Below are positions 1 to 8,141 of a stretch of 14,300 nucleotides of DNA, piece after piece. The stretch covers positions 1-14,300 of the forward strand of contig JAQXHT010000005.1 of NCBI GenBank assembly GCA_029007415.1, read 5' to 3'. The position numbers were made by a program, and so were the translations under genes. A model generated the notes under the pieces. It worked only from the letters and a program-made list of their open reading frames with translations. It ran no database searches and was not told where the DNA came from. This stretch comes from a bacterium. Its GTDB lineage: Bacteria > Bacillota_I > Bacilli_A > RF39 > UBA660. Positions within the stretch are counted from its first letter, which is position 1. The number at the start of each line of letters is the position of its first letter.

Positions 1-1
1 G

Positions 2-142
2 TTTCAAAATAAAGAGTTAAAGAATTTAAGTATAAGAAAGTACGAATGTCCAATGTGTCATACAAAGCATGATAGAGATTTCAACGCAAGCGTGAATATA
101 ATGTTTGAAGGTTTAAAAATATATATGCAGAGCTTAACTTAA
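2..142 (+). pseudogene. tnpB: TnpB (IS200/IS605 OrfB) C-terminal end, cut by the window edge
   Basis: Reading frame 2 is open from the left edge to TAA at 140-142 and gives 46 residues. It contains YECPMCHTKHDRDFNASVNI, which is the signature end of TnpB: the second CxxC of the zinc ribbon (the Cys at codons 47-49 and 56-58), then HDRDxNAS, where the second Asp is the last RuvC catalytic acid. TnpB is the RNA-guided DNA nuclease of IS200/IS605 elements and the ancestor of Cas12. The first CxxC and the rest of the nuclease lie outside the window, so I cannot tell whether the full gene is intact; I use the partial/pseudogene type only because the feature is incomplete here. The short tail after NASVNI is normal for the family. 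No TnpA transposase is visible. Confidence 0.85.
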
Positions 143-263
143 AATAAAATTCAGTGAAAAATAATAGGGCACCACCTGTCCAAATTTAAGCCTGTGGAGA
201 AGAAAATTCTATGAAGCAGAAATGCCTTACCGTGAGGTAAGGCTACTGAAAACTTATTTTCAG
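122..263 (+). ncRNA. Probable omega-RNA (reRNA) scaffold and right end of the IS605-type element
   Basis: In TnpB elements the guide RNA overlaps the end of tnpB and runs through the right end. Here the region after the tnpB stop has no coding content but has the expected organisation: a GAAGCAGAAAT segment (213-223) followed directly by a perfect 8-bp hairpin, GCCTTACC-GTGA-GGTAAGGC (224-243). 'GAAGCAGGAA + hairpin' is a recurring motif at IS605-type right ends (recalled, not searched). A second hairpin, CTGAAAA-CTTA-TTTTCAG (246-263), follows and is followed by four T. It may belong to the element or be a flanking terminator. The 5' end of the RNA and the exact element boundary are not resolved; TACTGAA at 244-250 and TTCAA at 296-300 are both candidate ends. 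Confidence 0.5.
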
Positions 264-307
264 TTTTGTTCTCTATTGTTAATTACTGATTAATATTCAA
301 ATAATCT

Positions 308-335
308 TTGCACACTACATCATAAATGGTATAAT
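308..335 (+). promoter_or_regulatory. Promoter of the 360-1520 gene, extended -10 type
   Basis: TTGCAC (308-313), a 16-bp spacer, then TGGTATAAT (327-335), a perfect -10 hexamer with the TGn extension. The start codon follows 24 bp downstream behind a very G-rich ribosome site (AGGGGGG, 346-352). Confidence 0.8.
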
Positions 336-359
336 AATGACAGTTAGGGGGGAAAAACA

Positions 360-1520
360 ATGAATATTTTTGAAAGAATTCACAAATTAATTAATATTGA
401 AGAACCAAATGAATCAAAAAAGATTGAAGAAGGTTTATCACAAAATATGCATACATCAGAAGCATATACAAATAAGTATAAAGAACTATTTGCTAGAAGA
501 ATAAATAACTTTCTAACTGATTATGAAAAGAATCTTCTAATAGAAGAACCAAATCCTACATATGTCAATTCAAGAACGAGAGAAATGAAAAACTTTATTG
601 AAAAAATGGCTGTTATATATGAAATCATTTATCCGGATACATCTTTTCTTCAAGCAGAAGATAAATTTATAAATGATTCTTATGTTAATCAAGTTATGTT
701 TCAAGATAATAAGTATCTAAATGATACTTTAGAAGAAGAAACTACTCTTGAAGAACTAGAATGGAACAAATTTATTGGTATAAAGCCGATGATAAAAATA
801 TTGTCTGAGGAAGAAAAAGAGTTGCTTCGAAAACCTAGATATAATAAATTTATTAATTTAAAATCTAGTGGTATTTGGGATCCCTGGGATAGTTTAATGC
901 TAACAAAAAGAGGAGTTATTGAAAAGGCAAGTATTAATAAAAGAAAGTCAGCCTTGAAAGATGAAAATTTAGATGAATGTCGAGCTAGCGAAGTAGTAGA
1001 ACGACTAAAAAACAAAGATATTCCAGAAAACGCTTATATCGAACTAGCAAACGAAGTTGCAAGAGTAGATAAATTAAATAAGCAAAGAGATGCGATGCTA
1101 GAATGTATTATGTTTCGTATAATGGAAAGAGGCGATGACTTTTTAGGAGCTAGAAGAGCCTTACTATTTGCTAATGATTTTGGACTAATTTTAGAAAAGC
1201 CACTTATTTATGAAATAAATGGAACCACCGAAGAATTTAACATCGCTGCTTTCTTAAGAAAATATAGTGACTTAGGAGGAAATCTAGATTATGCTAAGAA
1301 CTTAATGTTCGGTGAAGATTCAACCTATACTTGGTGTTATGATAGTAAGAAAGAGTTAGAAGAAGACCTTAAATCAGAAGAAGAAAAAGCCAAAGAACAA
1401 GAACTACGTCAAAGACTAGTAACAAGTTTATATGAAAATATTGATCAAGAAGAATTAGCACAGGAGAAAGTAAAACAACTAAGACTTGAGCGAAAACTAA
1501 ACAAAAGCAAAAAGAACTAA
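360..1520 (+). CDS. Unrecognised cytoplasmic protein, 386 residues
   Basis: I do not recognise this protein. It starts at an ATG seven bases after AGGGGGG, with a clear promoter just upstream and a hairpin terminator overlapping its stop, so it looks like a real single-gene transcription unit. The product is highly charged and has no signal peptide or membrane segment. The first ~130 residues are polar and probably helical. A central part (about 150-215) carries a WDPWDSL motif. Residues 225-320 contain the best-defined block (ELANEVARVDKLNKQRDAMLECIMFRIMERGDD, then ARRALLFANDFGL and ALLFA-like helices). The last ~55 residues are a Glu/Lys/Gln-rich helix that could form a coiled coil. Base and codon use match the neighbours. 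It sits between a TnpB element and the conserved operon, which is a position typical of lineage-specific genes. No function is proposed. Confidence 0.85.
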   Translation: MNIFERIHKLINIEEPNESKKIEEGLSQNMHTSEAYTNKYKELFARRINNFLTDYEKNLLIEEPNPTYVNSRTREMKNFIEKMAVIYEIIYPDTSFLQAEDKFINDSYVNQVMFQDNKYLNDTLEEETTLEELEWNKFIGIKPMIKILSEEEKELLRKPRYNKFINLKSSGIWDPWDSLMLTKRGVIEKASINKRKSALKDENLDECRASEVVERLKNKDIPENAYIELANEVARVDKLNKQRDAMLECIMFRIMERGDDFLGARRALLFANDFGLILEKPLIYEINGTTEEFNIAAFLRKYSDLGGNLDYAKNLMFGEDSTYTWCYDSKKELEEDLKSEEEKAKEQELRQRLVTSLYENIDQEELAQEKVKQLRLERKLNKSKKN

Positions 1521-1548
1521 AATTGTTTATCAAATGAACAGTTTTTTT
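1519..1548 (+). terminator. Rho-independent terminator of the 360-1520 gene
   Basis: AAAATTGTTTA (1519-1529) pairs with TGAACAGTTTT (1535-1545) over 11 bp with two G-U pairs and a 5-nt loop; the T-run continues to 1548. It starts inside the stop codon of the gene. Confidence 0.7.
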
Positions 1549-1554
1549 CTTCTG

Positions 1555-1582
1555 TTTAATACTTTCACTTCTGTGGTATAAT
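1555..1582 (+). promoter_or_regulatory. Probable promoter of the deacetylase-yqeGH-dnaG-rpoD-trmK run
   Basis: TGGTATAAT (1574-1582) is the same extended -10 as upstream of position 360. The -35 region is weak (TTTAAT, 1555-1560, 16-bp spacer). A second possible start lies at 1595-1623 (TTGTCT, 17 bp, TATGTT). The segment TATAATAACTGA (1577-1588) is echoed by ACAATAACTGAA (1629-1640). Confidence 0.6.
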
Positions 1583-1650
1583 AACTGATGAGATTTGTCT
1601 TTAAAAAAAGAAAGAGATATGTTATGATACAATAACTGAAAAGAGGCGTT

Positions 1651-3063
1651 ATGAAAGAAATGGTAAAAATTAATTGGTGGCAACAAAACAAAGGAAAAGT
1701 TTGTCTTGTATTTCTAATTATGCTAGTATTTATTTTACTTGTCTTTTTTCTATTGGTACCAAGAATTACTTTAAAAGGAAAATCAACTATCATAGTAAAT
1801 AGAAATGGGAAATATAAAGAGCCAGGTTATAAAGCAAGTTACTTATTCGACAGCTTGACCGATAAAGTAAAAGTATCAGGAAACGTTAATAGTAAGAAAG
1901 ATGGCATTTACTATATTACCTATAAAGTAAAAGGACCAATCATTACTATCAGCACCAAACGAAAAGTAGAAGTTAAAGATATTGAACCTCCTGTTCTAAC
2001 ACTCGAAGGAGGAGAAGATGTTTTTATCTGCCCTAATAGTAAATATGAAGAATTAGGTTATAAAGCTAATGATAATGTCGATGGGAATTTAACTAAAAAA
2101 GTAAAAATAACCAAGAAAGATAATATAATTACTTATGAAATAAAAGATAAAGCCGGTAATGAAACTAAAAAGATGAGAAAAATCAGTGAAGGAGATAAAA
2201 CACCTCCTGTTTTAACGCTTAATGGTGGAGATATTGTCTTCTCTTATCTTGGTGAGCCTTATGTTGAACCAGGTTATAAAGCAATTGATAACTGTGACCA
2301 AGACATCACAGGGATGGTCATAACTAGTGGAAGTGTTGATCAAAACAATCCAAATGATCAAGTAATAACCTATATGATAGAAGATAAAGCGCATAATAAA
2401 GCGGAAGCTAAAAGAACTGTCAAAATGGTTAGAAGAGATCACGCTGGAACAATTTACTTAACCTTTGATGATGGACCAAATGCTGGTACTACCAATGTTA
2501 TCTTAGATATCCTAAAAGAAGAGAATGTCAAAGCTACTTTCTTTGTAACCGGCAAAGGTCCAGATGAACTTATTAAAAGAGAATATGACGAAGGACATAC
2601 CGTTGCACTACATACTTTTTCTCATAGCTATCCAGTAGTTTATCAATCGGTAGATGCTTATTTTGATGATTTAGAAAAAGTTCACGATAGAGTAAAAAGA
2701 ATAACTGGTTATGATAGTAGAATAATTAGATTTCCTGGCGGAAGTAGTAATACAGTTAGTCGTCATTATCAAGAAGGAATAATGTCCACTTTAACTAACC
2801 AAGTTATTGAAAAAGGTTACTACTATTATGACTGGAATATTTCTAGTGGTGATGCCGGTGAATACAAAGATTCAGAAAGTATCATTAAACAGGTAACAAG
2901 AAGCTTATCAAAAGATAGAACTAATATGGTTTTAATGCACGATATTAAACCTTATACAAGAGATGCTCTAAGAAGTATTATAAAATATGGTAAAGAACAC
3001 GGTTATCATTTTGACAAAATAACCCCAGGAACCAAAATGGTAAGACAAAGAGTTAACAATTAG
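1651..3063 (+). CDS. Membrane-anchored polysaccharide deacetylase (NodB family) with three Ig-like domains
   Basis: A 470-residue protein that probably removes acetyl groups from N-acetyl sugars of cell-wall peptidoglycan (PgdA-like), outside the membrane. Residues 17-36 form one uncharged membrane helix after a short basic tail, so the rest is extracellular. Three DUF5011/Ig-like repeats follow (about 39-109, 112-178, 184-258); each carries the GYKA motif, and repeats 2 and 3 open with PPVLTL and end with IxDKAxN. The NodB catalytic domain (about 266-465) has all five motifs: TFDDGP (271-276), HTFSH (321-325, metal His 321 and 325), RFPGG (360-364), DWN (394-396) and LMHD (428-431, catalytic His 430). 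It therefore looks active. The ATG at 1651 follows AAGAGG by four bases; ATG 1660 is a less likely alternative. The gene ends 10 bp before yqeG and probably shares its transcript. The glycan substrate is inferred from the family, not shown. Confidence 0.9.
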   Translation: MKEMVKINWWQQNKGKVCLVFLIMLVFILLVFFLLVPRITLKGKSTIIVNRNGKYKEPGYKASYLFDSLTDKVKVSGNVNSKKDGIYYITYKVKGPIITISTKRKVEVKDIEPPVLTLEGGEDVFICPNSKYEELGYKANDNVDGNLTKKVKITKKDNIITYEIKDKAGNETKKMRKISEGDKTPPVLTLNGGDIVFSYLGEPYVEPGYKAIDNCDQDITGMVITSGSVDQNNPNDQVITYMIEDKAHNKAEAKRTVKMVRRDHAGTIYLTFDDGPNAGTTNVILDILKEENVKATFFVTGKGPDELIKREYDEGHTVALHTFSHSYPVVYQSVDAYFDDLEKVHDRVKRITGYDSRIIRFPGGSSNTVSRHYQEGIMSTLTNQVIEKGYYYYDWNISSGDAGEYKDSESIIKQVTRSLSKDRTNMVLMHDIKPYTRDALRSIIKYGKEHGYHFDKITPGTKMVRQRVNN

Positions 3064-3073
3064 AGGAGGTAAT

Positions 3074-3598
3074 ATGCCTAACTATTATAGACCAAATATG
3101 TATCTAAAAGATATTTATCAAATACCTATTAAAGACTTGAAACAAAGAAAGATAAAGGCCCTAGTCTTTGACCTTGATAATACTATTGCAAGAACAGATG
3201 AAAAAGTACCAAGTACTGAAGTAGTTAACTATTTTGCAACTCTAAAGAAGGACTTTACACTCTTTATTCTTTCCAATAGTCCAAGTAAAAGAGTAAAACC
3301 ATTCGGTGATAAATTAAAAATTAAATACTATTCTTTATCCTTGAAACCTAGTACCAGAAATATGAAAAAACTCTTAAGAGAAAATAATCTAAAAAAAGAG
3401 GAAGTCATCTTAATAGGAGATCAGTATATGACTGATATGTTGCTAGCTAAAAAGTTAAAACTTAACGCTATATTAGTAGATCCAATATCTAATAATGAAT
3501 TTAAAGTAACTAGTATTAATAGATTTTTAGAGAAAAAAATTCTAAAGAAATTAAAAGAGGGAAAACTGTTAGAGAAAGGAAAATATTATTATGAATGA
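3074..3598 (+). CDS. yqeG: YqeG family HAD-IIIA phosphatase
   Basis: A 174-residue member of the small HAD phosphatase family YqeG, found next to yqeH in many Firmicutes. HAD motifs are all visible: FDLDNT (32-37; nucleophile D33 and acid D35), LSNSP (66-70, motif II Ser), KPS with Lys 91 (motif III), and GDQYMTD (115-121, motif IV acids D116 and D121). There is no cap domain, as expected for subclass IIIA. The start is set by a strong AGAGGAGGT site (3062-3070). The last codons and TGA stop overlap the start of yqeH by 8 bp, so the two are probably translationally coupled. The physiological substrate is not established to my knowledge; members of the wider family act on lipid phosphates such as phosphatidylglycerophosphate. 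TGA used as stop here shows that the standard code applies. Confidence 0.93.
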   Translation: MPNYYRPNMYLKDIYQIPIKDLKQRKIKALVFDLDNTIARTDEKVPSTEVVNYFATLKKDFTLFILSNSPSKRVKPFGDKLKIKYYSLSLKPSTRNMKKLLRENNLKKEEVILIGDQYMTDMLLAKKLKLNAILVDPISNNEFKVTSINRFLEKKILKKLKEGKLLEKGKYYYE

Positions 3599-4595
3599 AG
3601 AGAAATATTGTAAAGGATGTGGCATTAAGCTGCAAGATGAAAATGTTTTACAAGAAGGCTATACCGTTAGTTTAGAACAAGATTATTGTCAAAGATGTTT
3701 CAGAATAAAGAACTATGGTGATTATCAAGTAGTTACTAAAAGTAATGATGAATATATCGATATTCTAAAACAAGTCGGTGAAACAAAAGATTTAGTTCTA
3801 TATATAGCAGATTTACTTAACTTAGAAGAAAACTTTGAAGAAATTAGAAAATATATTCCTAATAAGATGATTTTAGTTTTAAATAAGAAAGATGTTCTCC
3901 CAAAATCTGTTAAAGAAGAAAAAATAATTAATTATTTCAATAATATGGAAGTGCCATTTGAAAAGGTAATTGTAATTAGTGTGGAGAAAAACCAAAACAT
4001 TGATTATTTATTAAAACAAATTAAACTATATCAAACTAGTAAAGATGTATATGTAGTAGGACATACTAATGCCGGAAAAAGTACCTTAATAAATAAACTT
4101 ATTTCTAACTATTCTGATAATAATGAAGAATTAACTATCTCTCCTTTACCAGCTACTACTTTAAGTACAGTTAAGATTGAACTTAATGATTACTTAACTT
4201 TAATAGATACACCGGGGTTAGTTGATAATGGTAGTATAGTTAATGTTGTTGATAAAACAGTCCTTAAGAAAATAAGTCCACGTAAAGAAATTAAACCAAA
4301 GACTTATCAAATCAAAAAAGGACAAAGTATCTTAGTAGATGACTTACTTCGTATTGATTATGTTGAAGGTGAGAAGAATAGCTTTACTTTCTATATGTCA
4401 AATGATTTAAAAATAAGAAAAATAGCAAGTCGTAGAATGGACTTGAAAGAAATGGGAAAAACAACACATCAGATGAAATTTGATGAAGACTTATGTATCA
4501 ATGGTTTAGGCTTTATCAAAATGGTTAATAAAGGAACAGTAGATATTTATACTTACCCAAATGTTACAAGTTATACTAGAAAAAATTTAATATAA
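3591..4595 (+). CDS. yqeH: YqeH, ribosome-biogenesis GTPase (circularly permuted)
   Basis: A 334-residue GTPase of the YqeH family, needed for small-subunit (30S) assembly in Bacillus. It begins with a zinc ribbon: C7xxC10 and C33xxC36. The GTPase motifs are in permuted order, which is diagnostic: G4 NKKD (98-101) comes first, then G5-like ISVEK (129-133), then G1 GHTNAGKST (157-165), then G3 DTPG (206-209). The C-terminal ~100 residues match the family's RNA-binding tail in position and length. The protein is about 30 residues shorter than the B. subtilis one. The start lies inside yqeG behind AGAGAAAGGA (3571-3580). The dnaG start follows 16 bp after the stop, so this gene links the ribosome-assembly pair to the replication/transcription genes. 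Confidence 0.95.
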   Translation: MNEEKYCKGCGIKLQDENVLQEGYTVSLEQDYCQRCFRIKNYGDYQVVTKSNDEYIDILKQVGETKDLVLYIADLLNLEENFEEIRKYIPNKMILVLNKKDVLPKSVKEEKIINYFNNMEVPFEKVIVISVEKNQNIDYLLKQIKLYQTSKDVYVVGHTNAGKSTLINKLISNYSDNNEELTISPLPATTLSTVKIELNDYLTLIDTPGLVDNGSIVNVVDKTVLKKISPRKEIKPKTYQIKKGQSILVDDLLRIDYVEGEKNSFTFYMSNDLKIRKIASRRMDLKEMGKTTHQMKFDEDLCINGLGFIKMVNKGTVDIYTYPNVTSYTRKNLI

Positions 4596-4611
4596 GAGGA
4601 AGGTGAAAATA

Positions 4612-6351
4612 ATGAATCAACAAGATATCATAAGAGAAATTAGACAAAAAAATGATATAGTTGATATCATTAGCGAAAAAATTCCTCTTGTTGCTCGTGG
4701 TAAAAATTACTTTGGTGTCTGTCCGTTCCACGATGATACAAATCCTTCAATGAGTGTTTCTAGAGAAAAGCAAATTTATACTTGCTTTTCTTGTCATGCT
4801 ACGGGTAATGTTTTTAACTTCCTAATGGATTATGAACATAAAGAATTTAGAGAAGTCTTAAAAGAATTAGCTGATAGAGTAGGAATACCACTTGCTGGAT
4901 ATCACGAGACAAAAAAAACAACCAAGTATGATGCTTGGTATGATATTTATAACTTAGCATTAAAATATTATCAAAACAATTTGATGAGTGGTATGGGTAA
5001 AGATGCTAGAAATTATTTAGAAAATAGAAGTATCGATGAAGAAATTATTAAAAAATTTGAACTAGGTTGGTCTTTAGATGATAATAACTTAACTAATCTT
5101 TTAATGAAGAAAGGTTATACAATAGATTTACTTAACCAAGTCGGACTAAGTACTGGCAATAATGATTTATATCGAAATAGATTAATGTTTCCTTTACACG
5201 ATTTGAATGGTCGTGTAATAGGTTTTAGTGGACGAATTATTACTAATAGTAAACAAAATAAATACTTAAATACAAAAGAAACCGAACTATTTAAAAAAGG
5301 GAAACTACTTTATCATTATCATATTGCTAAAGAAGCAGTCAGAATCAGTAAAAATGTTATTATTATGGAAGGTTTTATGGACATAATAAGAGCTAGTATC
5401 TATGGCTTTGATAATACAATCGCAACTATGGGAACCGCTCTTACTAAAGACCATATCGGTAATATCAAAAGATTATCTCCTAATATAATTCTTTGCTTCG
5501 ATGGTGATGAAGCCGGTCAAAAAGCGACCATGGCCGCTGGTAACTTATTTGGAGAAGCAGGTATCGAAGTTAAAGTAATAGAACTTCCCATTGAAGATGA
5601 TCCTGATAGTTTTTTACTTTCTAGAGGAAAAGAAGCTTTCACTAGCTTAATTAATAGTGCTATCTTCTTTAAAGACTATAAGATAAAGCACTTAAAAAAT
5701 AAAGTAAACTTTGCTAGTAGTGAAGAAAAAGCTGATTATATTCACAAAGTCTTAGAAGAAACAAAAGAGATAGATGACCCGATAAGAATAGAAATAATAT
5801 TAAAAGACCTTGCAAAAAGCTTCGAAATAGGTTATAATACCTTGGAAAAAAGTTTTCAAGAATTAAAAGGCCAAAAAGAAATAACACCTTTTAAAATTGT
5901 GGGAACAAAAGCACCCACTGAAAGATTAGATAAGTATCAAAAAGCTAGCTATGCACTCCTTTCTTATATGATTGATTTACCTTGGGTTATAGATGATGTT
6001 GAAGAAGCACATCTTGTTTTTCCCAATAATAAATTACGCATATTAGAAAATGAAATAGTAGCTTACTATAGAACAAATGGCTTTATAAACTGGGCAGACT
6101 TTTACACTTATCTTGGAACAAATGAAGAATTATTGAAACTCTTATCAGAAATCGGTTCATATCCATTGAAGAAGGAAGTAAGCAAGGAAGAAATTTCTAG
6201 TTATGAAAGTGTTATTCTAGATTATAGTAGAAAACAACAAATCAAAAGATTAAATAAGAAATTACTTGATACAACTGATCCACTGGAACAAGCAAGAATA
6301 GCTGAAGAGATAAGAAAATTGAGAATTGGGGAGAAGCAAAATGGTAAATGA
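4612..6351 (+). CDS. dnaG: DNA primase DnaG
   Basis: Primase of 579 residues that makes RNA primers at the replication fork together with the DnaB/DnaC helicase. The N-terminal zinc domain is of the CHC2 type: C37, H40, C58, C61 in CPFHDDTNPS...CFSCH. The central catalytic core has the TOPRIM motifs EGFMD (253-257, catalytic Glu), DGDEAG (297-302) and DDPDS (329-333). The C-terminal ~150 residues are the variable helicase-binding part. I chose ATG 4612 (MNQQDII), because AGAGGAAGG lies at the right distance before it and this matches the usual N-terminus; a GTG at 4603 is in frame but sits within the ribosome site. The stop is TGA and overlaps rpoD by 11 bp. dnaG directly before the primary sigma gene is the classic macromolecular-synthesis arrangement. 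Confidence 0.97.
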   Translation: MNQQDIIREIRQKNDIVDIISEKIPLVARGKNYFGVCPFHDDTNPSMSVSREKQIYTCFSCHATGNVFNFLMDYEHKEFREVLKELADRVGIPLAGYHETKKTTKYDAWYDIYNLALKYYQNNLMSGMGKDARNYLENRSIDEEIIKKFELGWSLDDNNLTNLLMKKGYTIDLLNQVGLSTGNNDLYRNRLMFPLHDLNGRVIGFSGRIITNSKQNKYLNTKETELFKKGKLLYHYHIAKEAVRISKNVIIMEGFMDIIRASIYGFDNTIATMGTALTKDHIGNIKRLSPNIILCFDGDEAGQKATMAAGNLFGEAGIEVKVIELPIEDDPDSFLLSRGKEAFTSLINSAIFFKDYKIKHLKNKVNFASSEEKADYIHKVLEETKEIDDPIRIEIILKDLAKSFEIGYNTLEKSFQELKGQKEITPFKIVGTKAPTERLDKYQKASYALLSYMIDLPWVIDDVEEAHLVFPNNKLRILENEIVAYYRTNGFINWADFYTYLGTNEELLKLLSEIGSYPLKKEVSKEEISSYESVILDYSRKQQIKRLNKKLLDTTDPLEQARIAEEIRKLRIGEKQNGK

Positions 6352-7435
6352 AATTAAAACTATTGAACAAAGAAAAGAAAATCTAATCAAAAAAGGTAGT
6401 GAAAATGGTTACATTACTTATGAAGAAATGGCCAATGAACTAAAAGGTTTAGAGCTAGATAGTGATAGTCTTGATGATTTATATAATAGTTTAGTAGATG
6501 CAGGTATTGAAATAGTTAGTGAAGATGCTAATGATGAAGAAGCTAGTGGAGAAGAAATAACTGATAATACTTTAGTTGAAAATATTACCCTTTCTAAGGA
6601 CATTAAGATTAATGACCCAGTTAGAATGTATTTAAAAGAAATTGGTCGTATTCCATTGCTTACTTCTGATGAAGAATTTGAATATGCAAGACGTGCTGTT
6701 GATGGTGATGAAGAAGCTAAAAGAATCTTAGCTGAATCTAACCTACGTCTTGTTGTATCAATTGCTAAACGTTATGTCGGAAGAGGAATGCTTTTCCTTG
6801 ACCTTATCCAAGAAGGTAATATTGGTCTTATGAAAGCAGTTGATAAGTTTGATCCAGAGAAAGGATATAAATTTTCAACTTATGCTACTTGGTGGATTAG
6901 ACAAGCTATTACTAGAGCCTTAGCTGATCAAGCAAGAACTATTCGTGTTCCTGTTCATATGGTTGAAACTATTAATAAATTAGCTCGTGTTCAACGTCAA
7001 TTAACACAAGATTTAAATAGAGAACCAACTGATGAAGAAATTGCTAAAAAATTAGGTATCTCTGTTGATAAGGTAAGAGAGGTTTATAAAATAAGTCAAG
7101 ACCCTGTCTCACTTGAAACACCAATCGGTGAAGAAGATGATTCACATTTAGGTGATTTTATAAGAGATGAACGTACTGTTAGTCCAGAAGAATATGCAAC
7201 AGAAGAGTTATTAAAAGAAGAACTAGCTGGTGTTTTACTTACCTTAACTGATCGTGAAGAAAAAGTATTAAGACTTCGTTTTGGTCTAGATGATGGACAA
7301 TGTAGAACTCTAGAAGAAGTAGGGCAAATCTTCGGTGTTACTAGAGAAAGAATTAGACAAATAGAAGCAAAAGCTTTAAGAAAACTAAGACATCCATCTC
7401 GTTCTAGAAAATTAAAGGACTTTTTAACTGACTAA
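6341..7435 (+). CDS. rpoD: Primary sigma factor RpoD/SigA
   Basis: Housekeeping sigma-70 factor, 364 residues, which directs RNA polymerase to most promoters. Region 1.1 (about 5-60) is followed by an acidic linker (60-80) and region 1.2 (about 90-130). Region 2 has NLRLVVSIAKRY and FLDLIQEGNIGLMKAVDKFD, and the -10-reading segment WWIRQAIT with Gln 188 and Thr 191. Region 3 follows TIRVPVHM. Region 4 has LTDREEKVLRLRFG and the -35-reading helix VTRERIRQIEAKALRKLRHP. All specificity residues match the primary class, which makes it a useful internal reference for the two divergent sigma factors downstream. The start is ATG 6341, seven bases after GGGGAGAAG; an in-frame TTG at 6326 precedes the ribosome site and is unlikely. 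It overlaps dnaG by 11 bp and trmK by 1 bp. Confidence 0.98.
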   Translation: MVNEIKTIEQRKENLIKKGSENGYITYEEMANELKGLELDSDSLDDLYNSLVDAGIEIVSEDANDEEASGEEITDNTLVENITLSKDIKINDPVRMYLKEIGRIPLLTSDEEFEYARRAVDGDEEAKRILAESNLRLVVSIAKRYVGRGMLFLDLIQEGNIGLMKAVDKFDPEKGYKFSTYATWWIRQAITRALADQARTIRVPVHMVETINKLARVQRQLTQDLNREPTDEEIAKKLGISVDKVREVYKISQDPVSLETPIGEEDDSHLGDFIRDERTVSPEEYATEELLKEELAGVLLTLTDREEKVLRLRFGLDDGQCRTLEEVGQIFGVTRERIRQIEAKALRKLRHPSRSRKLKDFLTD

Positions 7436-8091
7436 TGAAGATAAATAGACGTTTAAAACTAGTCGGTGATTATATTAGGGAAGGAAGTATTCCTCTTGAT
7501 GTTGGATGTGATCATGCTAAGTTATCCATCTATTTACTAAAGGAGCGAAACTTTCCTTTTGTTTATGCTTCTGATAATAAGGATGGTCCTTTAAACCAAG
7601 CTAAAGAGAACTTAGAATTTTATAGTCTTACAGATAGAATAAAACTATCGAAGAAAGATGGGCTAGCTTCTCTTGAAGATAATATTGATACTATCACTAT
7701 TACTGGAATGGGTGGACTTACTATTTGTAAGATATTCAAAGAAAATGAAAAAAGTCTTGCAAATATTAAAAGTATTATTTTATCACCTAATAACTTTATT
7801 AAAGAAGTTAGAGAAACTATTTGTTCTTTAGGGTATTACATTGAAGAAGAAACATTAGTAGTAGAAAATGCAAAAACTTATCATATTTTAGTATTTGCTA
7901 GAGGAAAGAAAAATTATTCTTTAAAAGAATTATCTCTTGGACCAATACTTATGTTAAAAAAAGATAAACTAGTAAAAGACTATTATCATAATAAATTAAG
8001 AGAAGTAAATAATGTACTTCAAAAAAATATAACAGAAGAAAAACATAAAGAATTAGAATTATTAAAGGAATATTTGGAAGAAACTTGCTAA
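7435..8091 (+). CDS. trmK: TrmK, tRNA (adenine-22 N1) methyltransferase
   Basis: A 218-residue SAM-dependent methyltransferase of the TrmK family (COG2384), which makes m1A22 in bacterial tRNA-Ser and others. The Rossmann-fold SAM motif reads LDVGCDHAKL (21-30), the acidic residue binding the SAM ribose is D47 in YASDNKDG, and the family's TGMGG motif is at 90-94. The C-terminal ~50 residues (165-218) are Lys/Glu/Leu-rich helices forming the coiled-coil domain typical of TrmK. Its ATG overlaps the rpoD TAA by one base (TAATG), so it depends on translation of rpoD. trmK close after sigA is also found in Bacillus. It is the last gene of the conserved run; no convincing terminator follows it. 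Confidence 0.93.
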   Translation: MKINRRLKLVGDYIREGSIPLDVGCDHAKLSIYLLKERNFPFVYASDNKDGPLNQAKENLEFYSLTDRIKLSKKDGLASLEDNIDTITITGMGGLTICKIFKENEKSLANIKSIILSPNNFIKEVRETICSLGYYIEEETLVVENAKTYHILVFARGKKNYSLKELSLGPILMLKKDKLVKDYYHNKLREVNNVLQKNITEEKHKELELLKEYLEETC

Positions 8092-8135
8092 ATATCAATG
8101 TCATTAACTTAACAAAGATATTTATAAACTAGAAT

Positions 8136-8141
8136 TATAAT
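8136..8141 (+). promoter_or_regulatory. Isolated TATAAT before the orphan module gene
   Basis: A perfect -10 hexamer 7 bp before the TTG at 8149. No -35 hexamer is found at 16-18 bp and there is no TGn extension, so in this AT-rich sequence it may be chance. If used, transcription would begin next to the TTG. Confidence 0.25.

Noticed and set aside
701..1015. Open frame of 104 codons on the minus strand inside the 360-1520 gene
   Set aside because: Shadow of the + strand gene: Ser/Phe/Leu-rich product with no ribosome site, and the + frame has its own promoter, ribosome site and terminator.
1369..1793. Two overlapping minus-strand open frames across the 1521-1650 gap with hydrophobic products
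   Set aside because: Their hydrophobic character comes from reading A-rich coding sequence backwards. They cross a terminator and a promoter of the + strand and have no ribosome site.
2212..2442. Minus-strand open frame inside the deacetylase gene
   Set aside because: Lies within well-conserved Ig-like repeats of the + strand protein; no start signals.
3591..3598. TGA as a tryptophan codon (Mycoplasma code)
   Set aside because: TGA ends yqeG and dnaG exactly where the family length and the next gene's start predict; tryptophans are TGG throughout.
4603..4611. GTG start for dnaG three codons upstream
   Set aside because: It lies within the ribosome site; ATG 4612 has correct spacing and gives the usual DnaG N-terminus.
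6418..6603. Minus-strand open frame inside rpoD
   Set aside because: Serine-rich antisense of the acidic region 1.1 linker; no ribosome site.
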